Shown: positions 35,501-46,864 of the stretch, piece after piece
Position numbering within the stretch: position 1 is the first letter of the stretch
Layout: every line of letters starts with the position of its first letter
Assembly: GCF_001039355.2 (NCBI RefSeq)
Contig: NW_019775606.1
Location: forward strand, 185,562 to 249,561
Length of the DNA: 64,000 nucleotides
Direction of reading: 5' to 3'
DNA from: Lingula anatina
Lineage: Eukaryota > Brachiopoda > Lingulata > Lingulida > Lingulidae
Notes under the pieces: generated by a model
Databases searched by the model: none
What the model was told of the DNA's origin: nothing
Seen by the model: only the letters and a program-made list of their open reading frames with translations
Made by a program: the position numbers and the translations under genes

Positions 35501-38500
35501 TTCCACAACTCTGAAAAATAAATAAAATAAAAAAAAATGACAAAAGAATCATAATAGCAGACATTTGATTACAATACATACTTAATTCTCCTCTAAAACT
35601 ATTCTCAACAGCATGAGGACATCAAGAAGCTGAAAAACGTGATCAGGGGAAGATCCAGATATATCTTTTGACAGTCTCCCAAATTATTTTAGTTTAACCA
35701 TCCTCCATTTTTGACCGTCTTTCAACAGAATAAATAAATGGCCATCAATGTAAACTTGAAAAAATTTGACTGTCTTCCGGAAGACCCAGAAGACAGCCTC
35801 CATCTGCCTCTGGTGATTAAGTGCACAGGGCTTCAGTATTCATGATTTCCTTGTAGGTGTCTGCCTTCTCTCTGCTCTGATCTGTGAAGCACCTTACCTA
35901 ATTAAGAGTCTGCTAGAGGGAAAATTGTATTCAAAAAACAAAATCATGGACAATTGACTATGACAGGCACTAAATTATCTTCCAAAACTATTCTCAAACA
36001 CATGACGATATCAAGAAACACATAGGTCAATCTATGTATTTTCTTTAAAGGGATCCTGACAGGTATCTTCCCGAGGAAGCACCGTACCTGACGGAGAGTC
36101 TGTGAGAGGGCATGTGGCTCCCCCTTGTGTCCAGACATTCGCTAAGTCTCAGTTCCACATGGACCTTTCCCTGGACCTCGGATAATGCATCCACAGGATG
36201 CAGAGGGAGCCAGTGGTCCTTCCCATGGTATTTGTGTAATTCTTCTTTCTTTATTACCACATTGCCTATGATCTGTGAAGATAAAAAACAGTCATGGTGA
36301 AACTTGTCCGCTTCTGGGTTAATATCAAGCATAATTGAAAGTGGGCTGGCAATTCTGATGGAATCTGTGCATTAATCAGCCCACATGGGCCAGCAATTGG
36401 CAACTGATGCACTAGTAAACATAATTTTTCGACTTAAAGGTAAAAACAGACACATTATTTTACAACTGGTAGAGGTAAGAGTTACCTTTTATAAAACCAA
36501 CAATTATTTTAACGTCTACTCTTATTAAATTTTTCTTGCCTTTCATTTAGATGTTCAAATTAGCATAAGATAAAAGAATCCTGAAAACAACTCACTTTGT
36601 CTTGTTTGACTGTCTTCTCATGGACATAAAACTTGAGAAATCGAAATTTTCTTGGAATTTCACACTGGAACTCTTCACCATAAAAAGGACTGAAAAGAAG
36701 CAAACAAAGATGCCATAAATATGGCAATTCGCTGAAAATGTCCTTAGTCTACTTTGAAATTTGTTGTTTGATCTCATATTTATATGTAAACTGCCACATA
36801 TGACTAAGCATCAGTTCCATAGAAGTGACTTATATACATGTTATAGACTAGATAAGAATACATTCAACCAAATGTTATATATCTTGCTAGAATGTACATG
36901 TAAAATATAAAAATCAGAAATCCTTTTCCATTTTTTTAGCAGTGCCAAGAGAAATGTAAATAAATATGAAAGTAAATTTTAAGTATTCTTTATTTAATTT
37001 ATTAGCATTAAAAAGGTTAATTTAAAACCGAATTAAAATGGGATGACTGCATGGGGGATGGAAACTGCTTAAAATCATTTATAAAGATCACTGTTGCTCA
37101 GTATAAAAAGTTAAAAATGCTGACACTTGGTGAGAGGGGAATGTCAAGACGCTTTCCTTATAGTGTCACATTTGAATTACGAATCTGCTACTTCTATTTA
37201 TCATTAGTTGTCTGGAGACATAATTTAGCTCATTTCTGCTCAAAGGTAGCTGTAAATCAAGACATGCCATTGTAGATTAAACACTCTTTGGCCAATGAGC
37301 CATTGTTAATACATCTTTTTTTAGCTCTGGCATGCGCTTTAGTAGACAAAATTAAACTTTCACTCTCTCTTTCTTTATGTCCTTGCATTAAGGAAGATCA
37401 TTTGCAAGAAGAAAAAAAAAATTCTAAAAAGGTACTTGCAAAAATAACATTCACCAACATTCCAGAGTATTTCAATCAAGCATAAAACTAGAACCTACTC
37501 AACAGCGTTTTGTGAAAAAATTATTCATTTCACATGTTCAAATTTAATATGTATGTATACATGTAATTAAAGTATTTCCATGTACTGAATACCAATAAGT
37601 ACCTACTTTAAATTTCTCTCGATCAGTGAAGTTTTGAAAATCTGTTCTTGGTCCAAAGCCACACTGCAGTAAGTGTCTCGCAGTCCAGAAGTTACATTAC
37701 TACTGGAAGGGGGAAGATGCTTAGCCTCACCTGAAAATAATAAAAAAAATTACCATGATAACTATTTGATTAACAGTTTTTAAATTTGATTTGTTTTTAT
37801 ACACATTATATTATCAGTGTTCATGGAACTTCATATTTTTAGCAATACCAATTTGCTAGAAACCTTCTAAATTCAGCTTTTTGAAAGGACCAAAAATGCT
37901 AATACAGTGTAATCAAGTTTTGGCAGATTTTTAGGTTACTGTACTCAGTACAGTTTTTTGACTTATCATTTTTAAAAAAACTTCAGAAAAAAGAAGAAAA
38001 AAAATTTAATTTTGACTTAAAAGCATCCTTCACTGATGTTTCTGGGTTCATTTCCAATCAATTTTTAAAAGTGGCCAATTAAGTAGTATCCCCACCCCCC
38101 ACCCCCATGAAAAAATCCCACATTAGCACATACACATAGAATGTGTTCAGCACAGATGATCTGCAAACAAACTGATCCACTGACTAAATATGGCTGACCC
38201 CATTTAAAAAGTGATACTGCTAATTAGCTTTTTAAATGGGGTCAGCCATATTTAGTCAGCAGATCAGTTAGTTCGCAGATCATCTGTTCTGAAAGTGCTC
38301 AAAAACACCACACTTTGAGGGTTCATAATTTGTTTTGCACTGGTGCAAATTGCTACAAATTCCCCCGACTTGTCCAAAATTTCAATTATCAACCATGAAT
38401 AACACATTCACTAAAATGTATATATGGATGCCAATATTCTGCTCTATTTCTGGTCTTCTATCACTATGTACACACAGCATGGTGGCAATGGAGTCAATCT

Positions 38501-41500
38501 GTGGTCAGATATCTCAGAATCAGGACAGTTGGGACAGCAGTGATAACTGAGGATATCCCAGCCGCTACATGAGCCAGCCCACAAAACAACTATCAAGAGT
38601 GATAAAAAAATATATCATTTCTAAACAGAGTAAATGGGTCTTGTAAGGCATGACATTTTGTTTCGGGTCTCCCTTTAGGTCCTTGATCATGACTGACTCT
38701 TAGACCAAATTCACAACCAAATATCCGCAGATCAAATATAACCGCCCCTGACAAAAGGGGAATTTATTCAGTGTCTACCTGGGGATCATGCAGCAAGCTT
38801 TTAAATGGGTCCTCCATATATGATTCCCGGATTTGTTAGTCCACAGATCAACTTGTTCTGAGTACGCCCCTTGACATGAGCACCTGAAGTTAGGTCGCCA
38901 TGCTTCATTAAGTAGAAAACATGTTTAGCCTCTTTTGAAACAACATTCTTCTTTTAATGTTCATTTTACAGGGGAGACTATGAGGAACCTAGCAGTTATT
39001 TTGCAAACTTAAGCTTGGAAGTCCATAAAAATCAAATATACTTTGACAGGGCTCAAAAATAGATCCCCCCCCCTACCTTTTCATGTAATAATAATAAAAA
39101 TGTGTACTAGTGCAGTAGCTGCAAATCAAACACCTATTCTATATTGCTCATCTTGCTTTCAAAAATGATGGTCCAGATACAACACTAATATGACTGGCAG
39201 ACACTAATGACTGTCTGATCTGATTATAAACGAGAGACGAATGAGCAACAGAGTGAAAAATAAAAGCTGTTGATATATAACTGAGACACTGACATAGCAT
39301 GGCTCTTTTCACATTGTGGGATACACTGAAAAGAGGACTGATAATCATTGTCACGGATAGGTTGTGGCAGACAAGGTGTGTACACGGTCGGTCGCAAATT
39401 TCCCTACACATGTGTATTAAAGGTATCCCATCCAGGTTTATCGTACCAAATATAATTTTTCTTCAAAAGAATTTTTCTCCCCTGGTGTATTATTGCACAG
39501 CCTGTCCTCCCACTTGAATTGAATATACTGTTTAAAATGAACTAATTTTGTTATAAATGGCCGTATTCAGAACAGTGGACTAACAAGTCCAAGGGTCAAA
39601 TATAACTGGCCCATTTGAATACTTCCTCATGGGGAATCTATTCAGTGTCTATTAATGGATTAGATGGCAAGCTCTTTCGTGAGTTGCAATGTTTCTCATT
39701 ATGTTTAGATAGCCATGTCTCCCTACCAGTACCCTACCAGTACACACATTTTAGTAGGAAATATATTTTAAAAATTAGGTATTTACAAGTATATCTAAGG
39801 AGAACTATCATTTTTATAAAGGTCAGAATTGGGAAAGATATTTTATAAGTAGCTTTGCAAGACAAGCAGACATAAAATATTACTTCAGGGCAGTTATACA
39901 TATATATATATATATAGTAAGTATTTAAGGGCACATTCAGAACAAGTTAATCCTAAGACTTAGACTGCATTCCCACAGATTTTAGATCGATCTATCCCCG
40001 TGGGGAGTCTCACTAGATTACTGTCAGCTTAGCCAGTCAACTTTGGTTGTGAATGCAGCCTTAGACTGCATTCCCACAGATTTAGATCGATCCATCTGGA
40101 TCGACCTAACTCCCTGGGGGTTCATGCGCACTATAGTTAATTACCCCCTTTTATAGCTTTTAGTAGGCAGGACAGACATTTAAGCCAGTTAAGCTGACAC
40201 CAATCTAGTGAGATTCCCAGAGGGATAGATCGATCTAAAAATTTGTGGGAATGCAGTCTTAGAGACCAGTCTTAGATAAGACCAGAGGTAACTCAGAATA
40301 TATTTTTTAAACACAGAACAACCATGAAACCATTATGATGCAAAAAAATTTTAGGGGGAAAAAAAACCCTGAATGCATCACCACTCATGAGTGAGAAATA
40401 TGTATGCAAAACAATGATTAATGTCTTTGGCACTAAAAATCACTTTTTTGTACAGTACTACTACTTGTTTTTGGTGTCAAGAAATGCTATGAGACACAAC
40501 ATGCATTATTTATAACTGCAATGAATCATAATTTGTCATGCTTTGATTCAGTGAGTGTAGGCTTGCAAATACCCCATACACACGTCATAATTTCCATTTT
40601 TAACCCTGAAAGTTTTTTAAAATCAGTTTCCACCCAAAGAATAACTTTTTTCTACCAAACCAACCAAAATTAGTACTTACAATATTTCCAAGAATTTGAA
40701 AAATAAGAGAGAAAAAGAGAAAGAGAGAGGGCATATTATCAGAACTTCTCAATAAAATCCACACTAAGCATGTTATGAGACAGAGCAGTGCTCACTTTCA
40801 TTCCAGCTGAAAACTAACACCAGTAATTGGAAAGCAACATGTGGCAACCTATTCATGCTACCGATTCCCACAGAAAAGCAATAAGCACAGCAGTTTATGG
40901 ACATTAACAGGCATAAAACTGAGCCACTGTGCATTTGGTTTCTGCTCCTGATACTAAATCTCGAGAGACAAAAAGGCAATTTTCGTATTACTTCAAGATT
41001 TACAATATTTCCAAGATCTCGCAGGAGATCGGCAGCCATAGATCATTGAAGAATATTTTTAACCCCCCTCCCAGATCAGGACACTTGGAAAAAAGTTGGA
41101 CAAAATTTTAAAGGAAACTACAGATGGTAATTTTGGATGTCCTGTACCACAATCCTGGAAAAGCCTTGTTATAGAACAATAATACTGGCATGACTCATTC
41201 CGAGTTCCAATACGTATTAGAAAGAGACAGAGCCCAATGACTCATATCAAATGAGACACAGGATATTGATATCAATAGAACATACCACGCGACACAAAAA
41301 TAACAAATACGGTATTGACTATATCTTTTCAATGGGCAAAAATTATCGAACTTTCAGATACATCATTTTAAAATCATAAAAATTATAATTTTTTGTAGCA
41401 ATTATTGTGATTTAATGCATAGAATAGAACTGTAAGGTAGTCTGCTTTTAAATTTTGTTGTAACCACTCAATAGGAATGCTCGTATTTTAAGAAATTAAA

Positions 41501-43500
41501 ACTTTAGAAATACAGTAACTGTAAAATTCATAATTTTTCCCCATTGAAAAGATCGAGTCATTACCATAAATAGCAGACCAGACATGCCTGTCTTTTCGCA
41601 TCACTGGATACTATATATGTACAAGTATAAAAATAACAGTTCCTGGTTGATTAAAAAACACTTTCACAGCAGGCTGAACTTTATGACTGTATTCAACTTA
41701 ATGAGTCTTTGTTTTCCTAATTTCTTACAAAAATTAAACAGAAATGTCTTCTGCCTTTTGTAGTAACAGGTTGCAACTTTTGAGATCAGTTTCTCTGTTA
41801 TTCAGTGTGGAAATCTTGTTCTGAAGACAAATGAATAAAATACACTGTTATTCAAATAACTAAATTTAGTGCAAAGATGTTTGTCTACACTAGTAGTCAT
41901 ATCCATATTGATACTATATATTAACTTGTGTTGGTGCTCGAAGTGTAGGTTTGATTACACAAGGGCAACTTTAGACTGGAAATATGAGGCAAACTGTGGT
42001 CTCACCACTATCACAACCTCTGCATAGAAAGTACACACAGCATCTTTATATTTTTGTCATTCTTTTTTTTATAATTATCTGTATCATTATTGCTTGATCT
42101 TTTCCTTATTAAGTACTTCATCATTGTATTATTATTATTCTTTCTTTTATTGGGGGGGGGTGGGGGTGGGGTGGGGGGGGGGGAGAACCAGTTTAATTTT
42201 TTACTTAATCCATAATATCAACCTTATGAATAAAATACCAAAATACTATATATATATTCTAATGCCAAAGTAAATTAATTACCTTTAGTGATAGAAAAAA
42301 TATTTCCTATTTCAACATAACTGAGCTTACTGAATATACAGATTGACTCACTGTGTTTACTGAAATTTAACCACTTTGTCTATGGAACACATGAAATATT
42401 TTGCTGTTTAATAAAATAAAAGTTTTAAAGTTTGTTAATGGCTAAATTTATCCAGTTATTATACAAAGACCCTAAGAAGAATCCCATTTGTTCATTTTTG
42501 TGCATTTTAGTACAGGTTTCAGTTTCAGGTGATACCGTACATTAACACATGTACAAGAAGAACTTGAACACAAAGACTGATACATCAATAGATAAGAAAA
42601 GTACTGATGTTCATCAAAGAACGGTTGAGAGCACTGCTCCATATGGTCTCCTGTTTATAAGGTAGATAGTTACAGCTTGATAAACAAATGACAAACACAA
42701 ATCATAAACTGCAATTAACCTTTTTTTTTCAACAAAAGCTCTGGACACTTGGACAAAGTCAGCTGCAGATGCTGGATGAACAACTCAAAAATTATATTAT
42801 TGTGCTAACAGAATGATAAAGGTCACTCAGGGTTTTTCCTTCAATTTTCATTTTTCTCTTTTTTTCCATGGGTTTGTGTGCTCAAATACTACAGCATTTG
42901 TCTATGTCCTATCCTTCAATTAACTTCATAATTATACTTAATGCCTGTCATCTCTTAAAGTGTAGTTGACATATTGTACATAACTGGCACTATAAAACTT
43001 GGTGTCCACCATATCAAACTCAGCTCTGCCAGATAAAAAAAAATCTCATTAATGACCAAAAAAAAAAAAAAAACAAAAAAAAAATGACAGTGACAAAAAG
43101 AAACCATTTTATTTTTCATCTGCCTTATTCCTGTTAAATAAACCACACACAACTGTCAACGGACTGCTGGTATCCGCAAGATGAAGTCGCAGAAAAACTT
43201 TTTTAGCACAGTGCAAGGTAGAACAGACACGAGTCTGGATAGTTAGAATATTCAGCGTCTAAATTTGGACCAGCGGCATTGGGCAATGTAAACAAGAACG
43301 TGAAATCCTTCACGACATCACAAAACTGGTGCATTGCACGCGATCTATGCCGCCTGCGTCTGTCTAACCCTTTAGTCTTCATTTCACTGTGAATATTAAC
43401 AATTTCCATCTTGCAAAATATTCTACAAAGGCTAGATTCCATCAGGAAACTTACCGATTTTTACCCGCAGTGTCTCTTGGATCCGCACTCCCCCCTCCAT
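25148..43500 (-). CDS. RASA3: RASA3-type Ras GTPase-activating protein (C2-C2-RasGAP-PH-Btk), 22 exons
   Basis: Exons in transcript order: 43500-43455, 37730-37607, 36689-36596, 36272-36088, 35510-35348, 34972-34899, 34117-33989, 33381-33234, 32935-32787, 32350-32236, 31702-31504, 31058-30952, 30493-30416, 30031-29948, 29809-29739, 29532-29426, 29200-29118, 28570-28500, 28084-27995, 27802-27654, 25709-25523, 25211-25148. All joins are GT-AG and in phase; the total is 2517 nt, 838 residues, close to the 834 of human RASA3. Two C2 domains (about 10-130 and 150-270) bind membrane lipid. The RasGAP domain (about 340-560) has FRGNTLASK with probable arginine finger R378, and FLRFYAPAI (490-498). 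A PH domain (about 586-690) is followed by a Btk zinc motif (H695, C706, C707, C717). It should switch off Ras, perhaps Rap, at the plasma membrane. MHYLHDTL favours RASA3 over RASA2. The 141-base gap lies in intron 20 and costs no coding sequence. Confidence 0.96.
26910..27050. other. Assembly gap (141 N)
   Basis: A run of N after a poly(A) stretch, inside RASA3 intron 20. The exons on both sides join in frame without it. Confidence 1.
29040..29095 (+). repeat. Poly(A) tract in RASA3 intron 17
   Basis: 56 A on the plus strand, which is poly(T) in the RASA3 transcript sense, 22 bases from the splice donor of exon 17 (29118). Confidence 0.8.
30052..30100 (+). repeat. (AAAT)n microsatellite in RASA3 intron 13
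   Basis: About 12 AAAT units, 20 bases upstream of the RASA3 exon 14 acceptor on the minus strand. Confidence 0.9.
31735..32062. mobile_element. Diverged TTAA-type MITE in RASA3 intron 10
   Basis: It begins near TTACAGGGATAACAAG and ends near AGTTGTCATCTCTTTAGTA, degraded forms of the ends at 8245-8586. Internal blocks (ATGAGATTCATATTTCACAATA, a poly(A) stretch, ATTCATTAACCAT, TTTACTCCAG) are collinear with the other copies. This is the oldest-looking copy. Confidence 0.65.
32161..32222 (+). repeat. (GA)n microsatellite in RASA3 intron 10
   Basis: About 30 GA units, read as (CT)n in the RASA3 transcript, starting 13 bases after the donor of exon 10. Confidence 0.9.
32548..32575 (+). repeat. 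Poly(A) tract in RASA3 intron 9
   Basis: 28 A in the intron between RASA3 exons 9 and 10. Confidence 0.7.
34156..34359. mobile_element. TTA-type MITE in RASA3 intron 6
   Basis: It starts GGGCACATTCAGAATCAGCT and ends with the related inverted form GTTGTGAATTCGGCC. It is flanked by TTA on both sides (34153-34155 and 34360-34362). Inner arms pair as well (GATCAAATATGAC against ATATTTGATC). About 204 bp, non-coding. Confidence 0.75.
35644..35812. mobile_element. MITE with GGGGCGGAT-type termini, copy B, in RASA3 intron 4
   Basis: This 169-bp relative of 5884-6039 shares ATTTTTGACCGTCTTYCRACAGAA and GTCTTCCGGAAGACCCAGAA-like sequence. It is flanked by the direct repeat GTGAT (35639-35643 and 35813-35817). 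Confidence 0.85.
38145..38294. mobile_element. Near-perfect palindromic MITE in RASA3 intron 1
   Basis: Two arms of about 56 bp (38155-38212 and 38227-38284) are inverted copies with only a few mismatches around a short loop. They include ATATGGCTGACCCCATTT and its reverse complement. Outer ends (TGTTCAGCACAGATGATC) resemble the TTA-type family at 34156 and 38703. Confidence 0.75.
38703..38870. mobile_element. TTA-type MITE in RASA3 intron 1
   Basis: It starts GACCAAATTCACAACC and ends CAACTTGTTCTGAGTACGCCC. A TTA lies at the left edge and a TTG at the right. The interior GCAGATCAAATATAAC is related to 34156-34359 and to the fragment at 39558. Confidence 0.6.
39558..39960. mobile_element. 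Fragments of the TTA-type MITE family
   Basis: A left-end fragment (GGCCGTATTCAGAACAG, 39558 on) and another end (GGGCACATTCAGAACAAG, about 39929) lie near each other with an (AT)n run between. They look like broken copies rather than one intact element. Confidence 0.45.
40064..40258. mobile_element. TTA-type MITE with ACTGCATTCCCACAGA termini, intact, in RASA3 intron 1
   Basis: Ends GACTGCATTCCCACAGATTT and AAATTTGTGGGAATGCAGTC are inverted repeats flanked by TTA (40061-40063 and 40259-40261). The arms also contain TAGATCGATC inverted. 195 bp, non-coding. A partial copy lies just to the left (about 39961-40060), and a related one is nested at 11565-11755. Confidence 0.85.
42148..42184 (+). 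repeat. Poly-G tract with quadruplex potential in RASA3 intron 1
   Basis: Long G runs broken by single T over about 37 bases; more than four tracts of four or more G. Confidence 0.7.
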
Positions 43501-43642
43501 CTTCCGTTTCCTTCTAAATCTCGCGCTAGTCTTCGAGAATAAAACATGACCTTTGGTTGACGACCTTCACCCAATTTCAACAAACGTGGGCTGAACAGCT
43601 ATATTTCACCAAATGTTGTTAAATTGAACAGTTGCAAGCAGA
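43501..43642. promoter_or_regulatory. Compact divergent promoter between RASA3 and PIN4
   Basis: Only 142 bp separate the RASA3 start codon (43498-43500, minus) from that of PIN4 (43643, plus). No TATA box faces either gene. The RASA3 side has CTTCCGTTTCCTTC and TCTCGCGCTAG, and local GC is higher than in the surroundings, as in TATA-less housekeeping promoters. Transcription start sites for both genes must lie here or inside the 5' UTRs. Confidence 0.7.
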
Positions 43643-44796
43643 ATGCCTAAAAATAAAGGAGGTGGGGGGAAAGGGGGAGGAGGAAAGGGGGCGGAGAAGG
43701 AAAGTAGCGGCGCAGAAGGTGGAAAAGGGAAGCAATCAAAAGGAGGAACGGCGGTTAAAGTACGAAGAATAACTCATTCAGTTTTCATTCAATAATTTTC
43801 TGATCACTAAGCCTTGGTTTGAGTGTTTTCTGTATCTTTGCTATGTTTTTTTACGTTTTCTGTGTCAAGTGTTGGTGCATTATTAACATCAGATGTTGGT
43901 GAAATTTTAGTATAATGATGTTGACATCAAGAATGATATGGAATGGTAGAATTTTAAAGAACTGCTGTAAAATTAAGTTTCATCCTAGCTGTTATCCTAA
44001 TTTATGTCAAACATTTCTCCACTGCAATTCAAGGTGCGGCATATTCTCTGTGAAAAGCAGTCTAAAGTACTGGAAGCCATGGAGAAGCTTAAATCAGGGA
44101 TGAAGTTTAACGAGGTGGCTGCACAATACAGTGAAGATAAAGCCAGATCAGGGGTAAAAATGCTCTTCCTATCATATTTCCGATTAATGATATAAAATAA
44201 AGAAATCATGCAGGATAAGATTTAAATTGTTTTTAAAATTGGGTTTCAAGGACTAACAATAAACAAAATTGATTCAAAAGAATATTTGATTTGAGTTTGA
44301 ATCCAGAATTTTATATTCTTAGTCATCTTAGAATTGGAACTGCACCCTTCAAACAAAACAGTTCAAACATTTTCAGTTGAGGTTAATAACCACTACCAGT
44401 CAATCTGAATGTTTAAAATGATATTTATATGTGATGTATACTATCAGGTTACCTGTGGATCAAGAGGGCTGACTTAATCCTCATGAATGTCAGTTCTCTG
44501 CTCTTTTGGCTATTTAGTTACTATCATAAAGGGACAATTAATTTTTATCATATCTGATCACTTAGGCCGTATTCAGATTCACACAGCTGCTGAGTTGTTC
44601 TAACTCTGTGGAAAATTCTTGCTAAAGTACAATCAGTGGCTTTATTGTCTGACAAACCTCCTCAAACAGCACTAGAAAGTTAATTACCCCCTAGCTGCCC
44701 AAGGAGGTGTGTCACTCTTTTAAGCAGATTTTACGTGCAATGTTGGACTGATCCAACTAGTATGATGTAACTATCTAAATCCTCCCTTAAATTACG

Positions 44797-44842
<46 letters not shown>

Positions 44843-44854
44843 ATTATAATTATT

Positions 44855-44918
<64 letters not shown>

Positions 44919-45109
44919 TATCAATTATAGAATAAATGTACCTTTCTCAGGGTGACCTAGGCTGGATGACCAGGGGAAGCATGGTGGGACCATTCCAGGA
45001 GGCAGCCTTTGCTCTCCAAGTCAGTAATCTACAGAACCCAGTTTACACTGATCCTCCCGTGAAGACAAAGTTTGGGTATCACATCATCATGGTGGAAGGC
45101 AAGAAGTAG
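43643..45109 (+). CDS. PIN4: PIN4 parvulin-type peptidyl-prolyl cis-trans isomerase
   Basis: Three exons, 43643-43759, 44034-44153 and 44951-45109, all GT-AG and in phase 0, encode 131 residues, the same length as human PIN4 (Par14). Residues 1-39 form a Gly/Lys-rich basic tail ([14 protein letters not shown] at the start), as in Par14, where this part aids nuclear and DNA binding. The parvulin domain follows, with VRHILCEK (about 40-47), [36 protein letters not shown] and the end [12 protein letters not shown]. It should catalyse proline isomerisation in nucleus and cytosol and take part in ribosome biogenesis, as known for the family. A polyadenylation signal is at 45958-45963. Intron 2 holds a MITE and TTA/TTG repeats. 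Confidence 0.97.
44575..44786. mobile_element. TTA-type MITE in PIN4 intron 2
   Basis: It begins GGCCGTATTCAGATTC after TTA (44572-44574) and ends TCTAAATCCTCCC before TTA (44787-44789). AAGTTAATTACCCCCTAGCT inside matches the TTAATTACCCCC block of 40064-40258. Confidence 0.65.
44800..44930 (+). repeat. Compound (TTA)n(TTG)n(TTA)n microsatellite in PIN4 intron 2
   Basis: About 43 trinucleotide units just upstream of the exon 3 acceptor (44950). Confidence 0.9.
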
Positions 45110-45420
45110 GTCATGGTGACCTAAATTCTAGAGAACCGACAGTAATGGAAGCCTATAAAAAGAAGGGCTGTGAACTGGACTGTTTTTTTTACAGTAACGT
45201 AAATGACAGTTGATGAGGTTTGGAGCCGAAAATGGAGTGATATGTTTGTGATGTTCACTATGATTGGTTATTTAAGTGAGAATGTTGTGAGAAATTTTAG
45301 GAATGTTTTAGAGAACAGTTAAAGACCCACCGTCACCAAATTACATCATTTATGTAAGAGGCATTAAATCTGGAACCTGAATTGCAAACCTTTTTGTAAA
45401 ACGATACTAAACTGTTGCTG

Positions 45421-45472
45421 GTCTGGAGGGAGGGGGATGGTGGGGAGAGGGGGGAGGGGGGGAGGGTGAGCA
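45421..45472 (+). repeat. G-rich tract in the PIN4 3' UTR
   Basis: Runs of 3 to 7 G separated by A or T over about 50 bases on the sense strand, between the stop codon and the polyadenylation signal. An RNA quadruplex is possible. Confidence 0.6.
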
Positions 45473-45957
45473 TGGTGATGATTTTACGTTTCTAATATTT
45501 TCCCTGTTCAAGTGGTCATTTTTATCATTACAAGATGACTGTCATTTCATCGTTCATAATGTAATCAAAGTAACTTAAAATGCATTCATTTACTGTTAGG
45601 TATACAGTACGATATGTTTGGAGTCTCCCACCCTTGCGAAAGAAAAAATTCCTTGTTTTCATTGCACATGTAAAACAAGTATTTTCCACCCAGAATGGTT
45701 TTTAGCTGGTGTTGACATAGACACTGAACTGATCATTCAAATAGGAAGAAATAAGTAAAACTGTTTTGATTCCATTGGGAATATACTTATGTCTATATGC
45801 AGCATATTGTCAAGATGTTATTAATGCGATTTTCCTTTTATTTTGATTACTTAGGAAAAAGAAACTTCACATTTAAATGAAACTATGGAGTGACAGTCCC
45901 TATAGGGTTTGTGGACAGTTTCGCTTTGTGTTTAGAAGTTTCGGGAAACTCATTTTT

Positions 45958-45963
45958 AATAAA
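45958..45963 (+). terminator. Polyadenylation signal of PIN4
   Basis: AATAAA in TTTTTAATAAAGCTTG, about 850 bp after the PIN4 stop codon. Confidence 0.55.
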
Positions 45964-46518
45964 GCTTGATGTGTAAAGTGAAATTTAAATTATTTAACAG
46001 GAAAATAAACTAACATATTTTTACTTGGATGACTTTATGCCATTGATTGGTTACTACTCAATTTAGAAAAGAAATTGGTAAATAAAATGAAAAAGGGCCA
46101 GGTTAAGAAGAAATATTATGAAATTAAATTCTTCACATCCTTCACAATTTTAGAAATAGTCTCTCGGTTGAGGTATATAAAGGGCAAATGTCAAGCTGCA
46201 GTACCCTAAAATCATTTGTATTTTTAAATACAAAATTTATTGATTAAAGTAAATTCACTATTAACTAATGTACATGAAAAATATATTTTATTCAAGTAAC
46301 ACTGTCATATTTGTACAAAAATATGAGACCAGTAGTTTATATTAAAGTAAACGGTCACCTTCAATGTAAGAGGAAACAAGTGGATATTATAAGCATCAAG
46401 TTGCCTCTGTTGTTTTCAGTGATAATTATCTGTTATCGTAAGCAGCAAAGGCATACTGTTGACAGGGGCAAAATTTTATTGTTCTCTGAAGCTTGTGGTG
46501 CAGTGTATCAAAAATTGA

Positions 46519-46864
46519 TTAAAAGTATAACAACTGTTCATTTTGGCCAAAAAAATGAATTTTCCTGGGGTAAAGGACAATTTTCCAATATTTACCAATG
46601 GTTTATGAAGCCATTTCTACGTTCAAAGTTAGTCCCTGTTTAAAAAATTGTTTTTTACAATAATCTCTTAAGAGCTTATTACAGTGTATAGCCATCTTTG
46701 GAGGTCACGTGACCCGATGACAAGCACAGATTTCAGAATAATTGCTATAACTGCCGCTTTTTTTTTTTTTTTTGTAAAATAGGATATATTATATTTCTAT
46801 GAGTTGTTTACAATGTATTTATTGTAAAACATAGGTCTCATTTGAAGAGTTATTATCCCTTTAA
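46519..46864. mobile_element. TTAA-flanked MITE, copy 4, reverse orientation
   Basis: It starts TTAAAAGTATAACAACTG and ends GAAGAGTTATTATCCCTTTAA. The interior is the reverse-complement order of copy 1 (8245-8586), including CTATAACTGCC and ATATTATATTTCTATGAG. 346 bp including the TTAA sites. Confidence 0.8.

Noticed and set aside
46311-46643. 110-codon open frame after PIN4
   Set aside because: It overlaps the TTAA-type MITE at 46519-46864 and has no recognisable domain.
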